From: Palsa-892 sp035295845
GTDB taxonomy: Bacteria > Pseudomonadota > Alphaproteobacteria > Rhizobiales > Xanthobacteraceae
Length of the DNA: 64,000 bases
Assembly (NCBI GenBank): GCA_035295845.1
Contig: DATGIF010000034.1
Coordinates: 1-64,000, forward strand
Direction: 5' to 3'
Made by a program: the position numbers and the translations under genes. Of the stretch, positions 26,052-33,654 are shown piece after piece (positions within the stretch are counted from its first letter, which is position 1; the number at the start of each line of letters is the position of its first letter). Under the pieces are notes generated by a model, which saw nothing but the letters and a program-made list of their open reading frames with translations, did no database searches and had not been told where the DNA came from.

Positions 26052-26450
26052 TTATTCGCCTATGCATTCATAGTCGCCCGCTTTTATTTTATCCTTGTTC
26101 TCGGGGACCAACGCAAGGCTCGGCTTAAATGGCGTGCCATTTTGAATATTGATCGGACAAGTCGTCGAGATCCACCACCCGGACTCGAGCTGCTGTTTTT
26201 TCAGGTCGGTTATAAGAATCCCTCCGGTGGGAAGGATCTTGCTGATCGCATTCGGATCGAATTGTGAGACGAAGCGGACTTCAACGGGAAATTCGCAAAT
26301 ATTCTGGCCGCCAAATTGTTCGTCACGCCAATAAGTCCAATGGACGCGGATCGATAAATTCCGCATACCTTGCGCGACCGCGGATGTGATCGAACAGATG
26401 CTGCAAAGCACAAGCGCAGCCAAGATGAATCGATATAGAGCTGCAGTCAT
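26052..26450 (-). CDS. Small exported protein, intact paralogue of the 2659 pseudogene
   Basis: The 132-residue protein has a signal peptide (FILAALVLCSICSITSAVAQ) and a mature domain that begins GMRNLSIRVHWTYWRDE, with cysteines at NICEFPV, TTCPINI and DYECIGE. The first 95 residues match the broken gene at 2659-2975 very closely. The C-terminal part (FKPSLALVPENKDKIKAGDY) has no counterpart there. No family is recognised. It is convergent with the exported gene at 25665. Confidence 0.65.
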   Translation of the reverse strand: MTAALYRFILAALVLCSICSITSAVAQGMRNLSIRVHWTYWRDEQFGGQNICEFPVEVRFVSQFDPNAISKILPTGGILITDLKKQQLESGWWISTTCPINIQNGTPFKPSLALVPENKDKIKAGDYECIGE

Positions 26451-26578
26451 ACAGGGCCCGAGTATCGTCCAATCATTACGGTTATTACCAGTGATCTTTA
26501 TGATCTAATTAGGTATTAGCCTGCTTGATCATTATAGGAATAAAAAGTCTAATGTTTGACCCACCCAGGGGCGATTTT

Positions 26579-26610
26579 GCAAAACGAAGCCAAATATTCT
26601 CGATATGTTA
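26579..26610 (+). repeat. Copy 2 of the AAGCCAAATATT dispersed repeat
   Basis: GCAAAACGAAGCCAAATATT followed by CTCGATATGTTA matches the blocks at 2558 and 27132. It lies 30 bases before the small membrane gene at 26641, so it is in that gene's leader or promoter. Confidence 0.4.
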
Positions 26611-26640
26611 CTTCTCATTATTCGATAAATGGAGGGCGCT

Positions 26641-26835
26641 ATGAACGACAAATTATTCCATCGGATAGCTGGCACTATTTTCGCACTCGTCGCGGTGCTC
26701 CAAGCCTTGCGCATTTACATGGATTGGCCGGTTGTGATTGGCGGCTGGAGCGCGCCGATGTGGATTAGTTGGATTGCCATCATTGTCGCGGGCGGCTTGA
26801 GCTACTTCGCTTTGACCCTCAAGAGCCATGAGTAG
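26641..26835 (+). CDS. Small two-helix membrane protein (64 aa)
   Basis: GGAGGG seven bases upstream fixes the ATG at 26641. The product has two hydrophobic segments, IAGTIFALVAVLQALRIYM and MWISWIAIIVAGGLSYFAL, joined by VVIGGWSAP. The even distribution of Trp and Gly and the compact length suggest a real, conserved inner-membrane protein. No family name is known to me. Confidence 0.7.
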   Translation: MNDKLFHRIAGTIFALVAVLQALRIYMDWPVVIGGWSAPMWISWIAIIVAGGLSYFALTLKSHE

Positions 26836-26882
26836 CAATGCCTGTATTAAGTACGAGGTACATTCGCCGGCATCCGTTTTTT

Positions 26883-27038
26883 CTACCGCCCTCGCTCTAA
26901 AGTTCGCACTGCCTGATAGTTGATTTCTCGGCCGACTCTCTGCGCGTATTGACTCATGGTGGTCAAATACTGACGATCAAATATGAAGTAATTGACCGCT
27001 ATTGCTAAGATAACCGCGACTAGCAACATCCTGTACAT
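26883..27038 (-). CDS. Possible small membrane-anchored protein (51 aa)
   Basis: From the ATG at 27038 the product is MYRMLLVAVILAIAVNYFIF followed by a polar tail, DRQYLTTMSQYAQRVGREIN, that looks helical. One N-terminal membrane anchor is predicted. No good ribosome site is visible, and a TTG-initiated longer form to 27086 is possible. Confidence 0.4.
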   Translation of the reverse strand: MYRMLLVAVILAIAVNYFIFDRQYLTTMSQYAQRVGREINYQAVRTLERGR

Positions 27039-27131
27039 TGGGTCGTTGTAGCATCTTGGCACTAGTTTTTGCCACCGAAGAGACAAGCGGAGGTATAGCC
27101 AAGGAGTCGATCAGGCTTTGCCAGAAGCTTT

Positions 27132-27173
27132 TTGCGAAACGAAGCCAAATTATTCCGAAATATCAATCGTCTT
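27132..27173 (+). repeat. Copy 3 of the AAGCCAAATATT dispersed repeat
   Basis: GCGAAACGAAGCCAAATTATT then CCGAAATATCAATCGTCTTA shares its first half with the copy at 26579 and its second half (CAATCG.CTTA) with the copy at 2558. It lies just downstream of the gene at 27213-27410. Confidence 0.4.
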
Positions 27174-27212
27174 AAAGTCAGGAGGGGCGGCGCAAATCCT
27201 ACGCTTAAGCCC

Positions 27213-27410
27213 TTACTTTTTGGATGGCCGAGGTCCTTCCGGCTCGCTGGGCAGAAACAGCAGAACGATCAAAGCGATGGGATTAAGGAGGAGTCCGAGG
27301 ATAACCCAATTTGCGACTGAACGGTTCTTGTAGTGAGCGATGAAGCCGTTGGCCACGGGGGTTAGCAAGAGGATGATAACCAGCCAATGCCAAATCGATA
27401 AATCGTTCAT
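27213..27410 (-). CDS. Small two-helix membrane protein (65 aa)
   Basis: The product MNDLSIWHWLVIILLLTPVA continues into a second helix, VANWVILGLLLNPIALIVLLF, and ends in a polar PSEPEGPRPSKK tail. The first part resembles the small HWxIVLxxx membrane proteins seen in many Alphaproteobacteria, and the second part resembles the superinfection-immunity/PLDc_N style of helix with NPI. It is plausible as an inner-membrane protein of unknown role. The ribosome site is weak (AGAG). Confidence 0.6.
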   Translation of the reverse strand: MNDLSIWHWLVIILLLTPVANGFIAHYKNRSVANWVILGLLLNPIALIVLLFLPSEPEGPRPSKK

Positions 27411-27915
27411 GCTTTATGCTCTGAGGAATTTTGGTTCGCGACTACCAATCATATCAGGATGAATTTCGCAAATCGGCTTTGGTGGTTAGCTCGATGTGAA
27501 AAGCCGACACGCCTGCGCCCGCACACTGGTTCGATGGATCGTTTTTAGTTCCACTCCCGCTCTGCAATTTGATGCTGTCCCGTCAGCGAACCTGATTGGG
27601 TTACTAGAGTTAAGACGACGCGGGGTGCAAGCGTGGACTACACAGATGCCTTTTTTGTTTTTGTTTCCGTTGATCATCTTTGGCGGCTTTTGGCGACTCG
27701 CCGCCGATGAAGACCGGCAAGTCGCGCTTACCGGCAATGATGCGCGCGATGAAGCAATTTCAAGCTCTGATGTAGCAGCGGGGATACCACGCATGCGGGA
27801 GACGCTCGCTGTCCGCTTTGCCAGGCCGACACCACGGCATTAACGCGAGCAGTCTTGGCTTAGCCAAAAAAATGTGTGGCAGAAGGCTTTCGCGGAACTT
27901 TTTTTGTTTCGAAAT
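27411..27915 (+). other. Intergenic stretch without a supported gene
   Basis: Overlapping frames on both strands are open here but none has a ribosome site or recognisable product. The best candidate is a plus-strand frame from an ATG near 27646 beginning MPFLFLFPLIIFGGFWRLAA, with one hydrophobic helix. One TGTCCGCTTT motif copy lies at 27810-27819. The stretch may be decayed coding DNA. Confidence 0.4.
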
Positions 27916-28146
27916 TCATTGATGATAAGGGGAGGCGAGGATCACGCGCATCGTTCGGACCGGAGTAACATTCGCATCGCGGGCGGAAGGTGGTTCGTTC
28001 CCTGAGCGTTGGTTGCTGGTCACTTTGCTCCGCTGCTCAAAGCTCTGCTGCTCAAATTGAATGAAGGAAGCGGCAAATATCGAAGCAAAGACGGCCGCGA
28101 TAACGGCCGCTGCGGTAGCAAGCCGAAGGTGGCTGTTCGGTCCCAT
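27916..28146 (-). CDS. Possible small exported or anchored protein (76 aa)
   Basis: The frame starts MGPNSHLRLATAAAVIAAVF then ASIFAASFIQFEQQ, a signal-anchor-like helix, and continues as a hydrophilic, low-complexity tail with many Arg, Ser and Asn. The ribosome site (GGAG, 13 bases away) is weak. No family is recognised. Confidence 0.4.
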   Translation of the reverse strand: MGPNSHLRLATAAAVIAAVFASIFAASFIQFEQQSFEQRSKVTSNQRSGNEPPSARDANVTPVRTMRVILASPYHQ

Positions 28147-28293
28147 GTCGACTCAATGGCTCCGACCTCCAAAAGTTCCAGAGTCCTCATCTGGAGGACC
28201 CCCTCTGTGGAACTTCGGTCTCACTATGCCGTTGTTACGCGGATTTACTCCGATCGCGCCATCCTGGCGCGCGCACGCAGTTTGAGATTCGTC

Positions 28294-28518
28294 ATGACCC
28301 TCATCGTTCTTCGCTGCCCCAAGACGCACAAGGATATCTTACCTGGGATCCACGTCACCGATTTTCGCTCCGCTCCCACCGTGGCGCAGCCGATCAAGTG
28401 TCCGATTTGCGGCGATGAGCATTCGTGGCTGCCCTACGCAGCTGACGCTGCGGAAGCGATCGCGAAAGCTTTTGGCAGCCGCGAAACGGTTAAGGATTCA
28501 TCTTGCAACGAAGATTAG
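28294..28518 (+). CDS. Small zinc-ribbon-like protein (74 aa)
   Basis: The product MTLIVLRCPKTHKDILPGIH leads to KCPICGDEHSWLPYAADA. It has one Cys at position 8 and a CPICG pair with a following His and Trp, the layout of small one-domain zinc-binding proteins that are frequent in Bradyrhizobium-type genomes. It is soluble, and its ligand set (Cys8, Cys/Cys, His) could hold one zinc. The ATG at 28294 fits the conserved start; an upstream extension in frame is basic and unlikely. Function unknown. Confidence 0.65.
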   Translation: MTLIVLRCPKTHKDILPGIHVTDFRSAPTVAQPIKCPICGDEHSWLPYAADAAEAIAKAFGSRETVKDSSCNED

Positions 28519-28579
28519 GTGTTTCAGATTATTTGCAGCCCGCGCTCACAAATGTTCCCGACAACAATTGGGCGGCGGT

Positions 28580-28840
28580 CTAGTGCACGCTAACGGGGTC
28601 GATCAGGTATTCACGCGCGCTAGCAACCGCTGCCGGGCGCGTGGCCGCTACCATCAGTGGCGTGCCGTCAGCAGCATGCAGCGTGAATAACTCGCGGCCT
28701 GGTGCAACTTCCAGCTCGGGGAAAAAACGCGCCACCTGTTCGGATCGAACTGATCTCACATAGCCTATCTTTCCGTTACCGAACATTGCAAACGCCTGCG
28801 GCGTCATCCTTGGCATAATTTCTGGCGTGTGAATCGGCAT
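28580..28840 (-). CDS. DUF1150 family protein
   Basis: The 86-residue product contains MPRMTPQAFAMFGNGKIGYV and FTLHAADGTPLMVAATRPAA, ending LIDPVSVH. This is the full DUF1150 pattern (PRMTPE.FA..G...AYV, the HAADGTP core, then the final PVSVH). The family is small, cytosolic and often beside Hsp20 genes in rhizobia; no Hsp20 is here. The start at 28840 (MPIHTPEIMPRM) is chosen because the family normally begins shortly before PRMTP; a start at the second Met is possible. The ribosome site is poor. Confidence 0.8.
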   Translation of the reverse strand: MPIHTPEIMPRMTPQAFAMFGNGKIGYVRSVRSEQVARFFPELEVAPGRELFTLHAADGTPLMVAATRPAAVASAREYLIDPVSVH

Positions 28841-29000
28841 GGCGTAATTCAACACGAGCAGACGCACTTGGTTCCCGTGACACCACACGGGTTGCGAAAC
28901 GCAGCAGCGGCGCAACGGAAGTTGCCGGGAACCCAGTCCATTCAACTTGTTAACGCGCCATTCGGCGAGCGCATCGACGCTGAATTGCCGGTCGTGCGGT

Positions 29001-29041
29001 TTATAAAGCCCCGGCACGTACTGGGGAGAACGTGCCGGGGC
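29001..29041 (-). terminator. Strong hairpin, minus-strand terminator
   Basis: GCCCCGGCACGT at 29008-29019 pairs perfectly with ACGTGCCGGGGC at 29030-29041. On the minus strand TTTATAAA follows, so it probably ends the transcript of the small membrane gene at 29194-29346. The rest of 28841-29193 shows no supported gene. Confidence 0.65.
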
Positions 29042-29193
29042 GCTGAGGTGCCCGCTTATGTGTGGCGGGGTGGCAATGCCAGCGGGCTTGCGGCGATTCA
29101 ATCCTTTGCCCGTTTTTTGGTTCCGAATCTGATCATGCCGCAGTGCATGTGCAGCTAGTGCAGCAATACCAACGTATATACGAGTAATTGCCT

Positions 29194-29346
29194 TCACATG
29201 CGGGAGAAAAAATACACGACCAGGGACGTAAAAAATCCGCTTAGAGCGAATCCTGCATGAACAGAAAATTCGCCGACATGCAAAGCCGCTAATCCAACGG
29301 CGAGCAACAATTCCACTGCTGCGACGCCGTACCAAAATCGGGCCAT
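29194..29346 (-). CDS. Small two-helix membrane protein (50 aa)
   Basis: AGAGGAC lies about eight bases before the ATG at 29346. The product, MARFWYGVAAVELLLAVGLA then LHVGEFSVHAGFALSGFF, ends in SLVVYFFSRM. Two hydrophobic helices are predicted. A longer form from 29439 adds a 31-residue hydrophilic head without a better ribosome site. The terminator hairpin at 29001-29041 supports a real transcript. Confidence 0.5.
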   Translation of the reverse strand: MARFWYGVAAVELLLAVGLAALHVGEFSVHAGFALSGFFTSLVVYFFSRM

Positions 29347-29491
29347 CGCATCCGTCCTCTGGTGCCCTAAACGAAAAAGAGCGCCTTGGGTTCCGGACGA
29401 ACCAATATCTTCAGAACCGCCAAAAGAGGATGCTGTCATCACAATGAAAAGTTCGACTGGTCATGCTTTGCTACTTCGATGGTGCCAGCTT

Positions 29492-30238
29492 TTATTGTAC
29501 GTCGCCGGCGAGCGGAAAATATTTGTTAGTCCGCCGCCGCACTGTCTCATAGCATTCGCAAGCGGCTTCCTTGAGGCGGCCGGCGTCAAGGATCTCGATC
29601 TTGCCGCGCCGGTAGCGGATGAGCTCGCGCGCTTGCAATTCGCTCGCAATCTCCGTGACCGTTGAGCGGCGCACGCCTAGCATTTCGCTGAGAAATTCCT
29701 GGGTGAGGGGAATGATGTTGGAGTCGATGCGCTCATGGGTTTGTAGCAGCCAGCGGCTGAGCCGCGCTTGCACTGTGTGCAGTGCGTTGCAGGCGACGCT
29801 TTGCTGAATTTGCGCGGTCACGAGCTCGTTATAGCGGACGATATGATTGCGGAGCGCGTTGCTGCGTTGCACCGCGGCCTCCAAATGCCGCGCGTCCAAC
29901 CATGACATGAGGCCGCTTACCTGAACGATTGCGCGATTGAACGCATGCGAAGGGCCGAAGCCGGTGACGGTGCCGGCCGCGCCCTCGTTGCCGATCGTGG
30001 CGACTTCGACGGCTTTGTCGCCGTCTTTGAGGAGGGCCACGATCGAAATCATGCCGGTCAGCGGAAAATAGGCTTGATCGATGTCGCCGCCTTGCTCGTA
30101 GAGAATTTTCCCCTGCTCAAAGCGGCCGGTTTTCACATTCGGCTCAATAGCCGCCCGGTCGGCGGTCGCGAGCGTGGCCAGAAAGCGATTGCGAAGAAAC
30201 GGCGCCACCGTCGCGGAAGGAGGGGTGTCAGCCTTCAT
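29492..30238 (-). CDS. Crp/Fnr family transcription regulator
   Basis: The 248-residue protein has an N-terminal cyclic-nucleotide-binding-type beta barrel (about 20-125: FEQGKILYEQGGDIDQAYFP, KAVEVATIGNEG), a long dimer helix (about 135-165) and a winged helix (165-230: LTQEFLSEMLGVRRSTVTEI). The usual cAMP phosphate-binding motif GExA...RxS is not present and there are no Fnr-type clustered cysteines, so the signal is unknown. This subgroup, common in Bradyrhizobium, often responds to oxygen, nitrogen oxides or redox. A CGAGG site precedes the ATG. Confidence 0.88.
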   Translation of the reverse strand: MKADTPPSATVAPFLRNRFLATLATADRAAIEPNVKTGRFEQGKILYEQGGDIDQAYFPLTGMISIVALLKDGDKAVEVATIGNEGAAGTVTGFGPSHAFNRAIVQVSGLMSWLDARHLEAAVQRSNALRNHIVRYNELVTAQIQQSVACNALHTVQARLSRWLLQTHERIDSNIIPLTQEFLSEMLGVRRSTVTEIASELQARELIRYRRGKIEILDAGRLKEAACECYETVRRRTNKYFPLAGDVQ

Positions 30239-30363
30239 GGAAAACCTCGAATGAAACAGCAGTAACGATTTTTCGAATTATCGACTGCACGAAAACGAAC
30301 ATAACACCGAGGAGTTCCATTGCCGCATTGGAACGGTATTCCCATGTGGTGCGTTTCAATCCG

Positions 30364-30555
30364 ATGACGATCGTCGAATATCTGCAATGGCAGGCAAATC
30401 TTTGCCGGCGTATCGCAGTGCGGTGTATCGACCTCACGACGTCGAATACGCTGCAACAAATGGCGGAACTGCACGAGCGCCAGGCAGATATGGAATCGCA
30501 GCGGGAGTCGCAGGAAGCGGCGCAAAATCCGCCGACGCGGTCTCCGCGGCATTAA
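30364..30555 (+). CDS. Small helical protein (63 aa)
   Basis: From the ATG at 30364 the product is MTIVEYLQWQANLCRRIAVR then CIDLTTSNTLQQMAELHERQ with a polar end. It is alpha-helical with two Cys, in the style of the small rhizobial EYxxxAxxCxxxA...L..MA..W..LA proteins of unknown function. No ribosome site is visible. It is divergent from the Crp/Fnr gene, whose promoter it shares. Confidence 0.5.
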   Translation: MTIVEYLQWQANLCRRIAVRCIDLTTSNTLQQMAELHERQADMESQRESQEAAQNPPTRSPRH

Positions 30556-30642
30556 TGCGTGCGCTTCTCAACGTCGAGCAGATGGAACTTTCGTTGAGCT
30601 GCGACCGTTACGCATGCGCGGGAGGATCCGAGGAGACTACAG

Positions 30643-30900
30643 ATGAAAACTCAGAAGAAGGCGCTTCTAATAGCCGTACTAGCCGGTGGCGCGCTTGCCC
30701 TATCGCTTTCCAATGCGTCTGCAGCGATCGTGTGCGTCGACAACGTTTGTTGGCATAGCCACGAACGGTACGAGTATCCACCTGAGGCCCGCGTAACGAT
30801 CCACGAGGATAGCTGGAAGTGGGGCCCGAGCGAGCACTATACGTTTCGAGAGCACGAAGGCCGGGGCTATTGGCACGGCGACACGTGGAAGACCTGGTAA
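30643..30900 (+). CDS. Small exported His/Trp/Tyr-rich protein
   Basis: GGAGGATCCGAGGAG precedes the ATG. The 85-residue product has a signal peptide (ALLIAVLAGGALALSLSNASA-A) and a mature domain rich in His, Trp, Tyr and Glu (HSHERYEYPPE, SWKWGPSEHYTFREHEGRGY) with one CVDNVC pair. I recognise the general type from rhizobial periplasmic proteins of unknown function; His and acidic content would suit metal binding, which is inference. A hairpin follows the stop. Confidence 0.75.
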   Translation: MKTQKKALLIAVLAGGALALSLSNASAAIVCVDNVCWHSHERYEYPPEARVTIHEDSWKWGPSEHYTFREHEGRGYWHGDTWKTW

Positions 30901-30912
30901 ATTAGACCGGCT

Positions 30913-30948
30913 GGGGAGCTGACCAAAGCCAGCTTTGGTTGGCTCCCC
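30913..30948 (+). terminator. Long hairpin after the exported protein gene
   Basis: GGGGAGCTGACCAAA at 30913-30927 pairs with TTTGGTTGGCTCCCC at 30934-30948 with two mismatches. There is no T run, so it may protect the 3' end or act with Rho. It also sits beyond the 3' end of the convergent transpeptidase gene. Confidence 0.5.
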
Positions 30949-30988
30949 GTGTCGCACCCCGATCGGGTGGTGCCGGGGAGAACGCGTT

Positions 30989-32584
30989 TTACCACCAGCG
31001 CTGTGGCCCCTGACGATAGTACGGGTCGCCCCGCTGGCGCGAATCTCGGGGGTCCGGATAGCGCTGGAACAGAAAGCCGAAGAAGTCGTCGCCTCGGTTC
31101 GCAAAACCGGTATCGGTGGTGGGCTTGCGCGTTATAAAGCCGCCTTGCGGCTGATTGCTCAGCACGGCGATGAACTCGGTGCGATAGTTGGTCTCGCGGC
31201 TCAGCGGCTCGTCCGAGACAACGATCGAGGATCGCGGCAATGCGGTCGGTGCGATGCGATCGAGCACCTCCTGCGGAATGGTGATGCGGTCGAGCGCTGC
31301 CTTGGCATTGTCGGCGGCGTCAATCGTGACCGCGCTCCAGCGCAAGCTGGCGTCGCTGCGTGCCATCGCCGTGAACACATGCGTGCCGATCCGCTTGTCG
31401 GGGTCGCGGATCGTCACCGGGACTTCGATGGTCGTGTCGAACACCTCGCCGCCCCCGTCCGGCGCCGGTTTATGCGTGTTGCGCCGGACGTAAAGCTTCT
31501 GCGTTGCACGGCTGATGTAAACCGAGACCGGCTCAAGCGCGAGCTTTGCCTCGTTTGCTGCCTTGGCGGTGTCGGCCTTTCTTTTCTCAGCCGCCTTGGC
31601 AGCATCCTTTGTCGCAGCAAGTGCGTCGAGCTTCGGGTTGGCGTCGGCCCTGGCGGCATCGAGTTGCGTCGCCAAGTCCGCGGCTTTAGCGATGGCCTTC
31701 TGCTTGAAATCTTCGGCCCGCGCCCTGTCCTCGTCCGTCTTGGCGGCGGCGATCGCCTTATCGGCGTTGGCGAGCTCGGATTCGGCCCGAGTCTTGAGCC
31801 CCTCGAGCTTGAGCAGCGACGACTTCAGCAACCCCATCTCGCGCGGCGCTTTCGCGGCGGCCTTCTTCGCCTCGTCGGCCACCCTGGCGGCCTCAATCGC
31901 CTCGCGGACGAGGGCCTCGGCCTTGGACGGCGCCGCCGCGAGAGCGTCTTGGTTCGGCACGAACAGCGCCGGATGAGAGAATTCGACCGGCTCGACGTCG
32001 TTCGGCGAGATGATTATCCGCATCCCGATCCGCGTCTTGTCGAACAGCTTTTCGGCAAAATCAAAAGGCATCCGCACGCAGCCATGCGAAGCCGCGTATC
32101 CGGGCAGCGGCCCGCCGTGCAGCGCGATGCCGTTCCAGGTGATGCGCTGCATGTTGGGCATCCAGGCATCGTCGTACATGGTCGAGTGGTGGTCCTTGTC
32201 CTTCTCGATGAGGGCGAAAACGCCGGCCGGCGTTTCGCGTCCCGTGGTGCCGGTCGATACCGGCGCGCGAAAAATCCAGCCGTCGGCATCGTAGAACGTC
32301 ACTTGCTGTGATTTGATCGAGACGATCGCCATGATCGGCTCGCCTGCATCGCGCGGCGCCGTCGCTTCGGTGACCCGAGCGGGCCGCTCCTCTTTAGTAA
32401 CGGCATCAGCGGTCAGTGCGACCAGCGCGGCCATCGCTGCGAGAACAACAATAGCGGGAGTTCCCCAACACCACACCGGTTTGGTGGATTGCCCCGCCTT
32501 AAATCGATTGATCATGCGCTGCCCTGTTGCGTGTCCGCGCTGGCTGGTCGTCGCGTCAAATCGCTTCATCTCTCTCAGGGGCAT
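30989..32584 (-). CDS. YkuD-type L,D-transpeptidase with coiled coil
   Basis: The 531-residue protein has an N-terminal membrane anchor or signal (about 43-60), a YkuD domain (about 85-180) ending in the catalytic motif HGGPLPGYAASHGCVRMP (His167, Cys169), a long Ala/Lys/Glu-rich coiled coil (about 205-330) and a C-terminal beta-rich region (VYISRATQKLYVRRN). YkuD enzymes act in the periplasm to make 3-3 peptidoglycan crosslinks or to attach proteins to the wall. The YISRATQKLYVRRN segment looks like a second, degenerate copy of the N-terminal YkuD strand. The start is uncertain; Met6 and Met24 are alternatives. Confidence 0.88.
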   Translation of the reverse strand: MPLREMKRFDATTSQRGHATGQRMINRFKAGQSTKPVWCWGTPAIVVLAAMAALVALTADAVTKEERPARVTEATAPRDAGEPIMAIVSIKSQQVTFYDADGWIFRAPVSTGTTGRETPAGVFALIEKDKDHHSTMYDDAWMPNMQRITWNGIALHGGPLPGYAASHGCVRMPFDFAEKLFDKTRIGMRIIISPNDVEPVEFSHPALFVPNQDALAAAPSKAEALVREAIEAARVADEAKKAAAKAPREMGLLKSSLLKLEGLKTRAESELANADKAIAAAKTDEDRARAEDFKQKAIAKAADLATQLDAARADANPKLDALAATKDAAKAAEKRKADTAKAANEAKLALEPVSVYISRATQKLYVRRNTHKPAPDGGGEVFDTTIEVPVTIRDPDKRIGTHVFTAMARSDASLRWSAVTIDAADNAKAALDRITIPQEVLDRIAPTALPRSSIVVSDEPLSRETNYRTEFIAVLSNQPQGGFITRKPTTDTGFANRGDDFFGFLFQRYPDPRDSRQRGDPYYRQGPQRWW

Positions 32585-32632
32585 GATAATTTGTTACATC
32601 CGCTCAAGCTACAGCAGAGCGGCCGAGTGGTA

Positions 32633-32706
32633 TGGCTGGGGGACTAGGATTCGAACCTAGATTCTCGGAGTCAGAGTCCGATGTTCTACCGTTGAACTAT
32701 CCCCCA
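32633..32706 (-). tRNA. tRNA-Gln (anticodon CTG)
   Basis: On the minus strand the gene begins TGGGGGATAGTTCAACGG, has the anticodon stem-loop CGGACTCTGACTCCG (anticodon CTG), the T-arm CTAGGTTCGAATCCTAG and the acceptor TCCCCCA, then G and an encoded CCA. Length is 74 bases. The acceptor, anticodon and T stems all pair. It sits near the border between the AT-richer accessory part and the core-like part of the window. Confidence 0.97.
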
Positions 32707-32787
32707 ACGGATATTCGCGCCTACCGTTGGCGCGCCGGTTCTAGCTTGTCCCTCGCAAAGTCCGCAAGCAGTGGTTTGCCGCCGGCC

Positions 32788-32822
32788 AAAATCAAAACCC
32801 CGGGCCGATTGTGGCCCGGGGC
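32788..32822 (-). terminator. Rho-independent terminator of the outer-membrane protein gene
   Basis: On the minus strand CCCCGGGCC and GGCCCGGGG (32813-32821 and 32798-32806) form a 9-bp stem with a 6-base loop, followed by TTTTGATTTT. It lies 27 bases after the stop of the beta-barrel gene. Confidence 0.85.
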
Positions 32823-32848
32823 TGCATCCGACAACTCGCGCGGAAGCG

Positions 32849-33514
32849 TCAGAACTTGTAGTTCAAACCTGCCCGCACGACGTTTTCCTTGACCTTCACA
32901 TTGGCGCCGCAGGCCGGGCAATTGAGCGTGCCAAGATCGACGTAAAGGTATTCGGCCTTGACCGTCCAGTTCGGTGCGAATGCGTATTCGGCACCGCCGC
33001 CGACGGTCCAACCCGTCCGCGTGTCGCTCGCCGAGCCGACGCCCGGAATATTCGCCTTGACCTCGCTGAACGCCGCGCCGCCCGTCACGTAGGGCATGAA
33101 GCGGTCGAACGCGTAGCCGAGGCGGCCGCGCACGGTGCTCAACCAATTGCTTTTCGTTTGGCAAACACCTGCGACGCATACGCCGTTGCTCTTGACGTCT
33201 TGCCAATCGAAGTCGCCTTCGAGGCCGAGCACGGTCTGGCCGATTTGATAATTGTAGCCGAGCGTGCCGCCGACGAGGCCGCCGCTGGTGTCGATATGGT
33301 TGGCACCGGCGGCGCCGAAGTCAAAGCGCGACGAGCCCCAGCCATAGCCGGCGTTGATACCGGCATAAAAACCGGTCCAATCGAAGACACGGAGTGGCGG
33401 CGCCTTGACCGGATATTCAGGCGGCGGACGGCGCGGCAAATCGGCGGCGTTGGCCGCTTGTGCGGCCATGGCGAATGCCAGAATCGCGGTCATGGAGAAG
33501 AATACGCGGCTCAT
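32849..33514 (-). CDS. Outer-membrane beta-barrel protein (Omp25/RopB-like)
   Basis: CGGAGGG ten bases upstream fixes the ATG at 33514. The 221-residue protein has a signal peptide (FSMTAILAFAMAAQAANA-A), a proline-rich linker (LPRRPPPEYPVKAPP) and an eight-strand barrel of the Omp25/Omp31 type, with FDWTGFYAGINAGYGWG at the start and GAEYAFAPNWTVKAEYLYVD and a terminal Phe (AGLNYKF) at the end. A GVCVAGVC loop may carry a disulfide. Such proteins are abundant in rhizobial outer membranes. Confidence 0.9.
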   Translation of the reverse strand: MSRVFFSMTAILAFAMAAQAANAADLPRRPPPEYPVKAPPLRVFDWTGFYAGINAGYGWGSSRFDFGAAGANHIDTSGGLVGGTLGYNYQIGQTVLGLEGDFDWQDVKSNGVCVAGVCQTKSNWLSTVRGRLGYAFDRFMPYVTGGAAFSEVKANIPGVGSASDTRTGWTVGGGAEYAFAPNWTVKAEYLYVDLGTLNCPACGANVKVKENVVRAGLNYKF

Positions 33515-33623
33515 AACTCTGCCCTCCGTTCGAACGAAAAGATCAAACTCCCCGATTTTGTTGACCATCCGAATAGCCACGCATTGCGGCTCCGGTCTGG
33601 CCACTCTTGGGCGTTCTTGTGAA

Positions 33624-33649
33624 CGGCCCGGCGTACGAACGCCGGGCCG
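33624..33649 (-). terminator. Hairpin after the DUF1236 gene
   Basis: CGGCCCGGCG at 33624-33633 pairs with CGCCGGGCCG at 33640-33649 (10 bp, 6-base loop). It lies just after the minus-strand stop at 33655. No T run is present. Confidence 0.5.
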
Positions 33650-33654
33650 CCCGG

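Noticed and set aside
27496..27843. 115-codon plus-strand frame and an overlapping 102-codon minus-strand frame
   Set aside because: They overlap each other, neither has a ribosome site, and the only feature is one hydrophobic stretch; left as unassigned DNA.
28829..29158. 109-codon plus-strand frame between DUF1150 and the small membrane gene
   Set aside because: No ribosome site, it runs through the strong hairpin at 29008-29041, and the product has no recognisable feature.
30935..32311. 458-codon plus-strand frame opposite the transpeptidase
   Set aside because: The minus strand carries a YkuD motif and coiled coil; the plus frame is an Arg-rich shadow.
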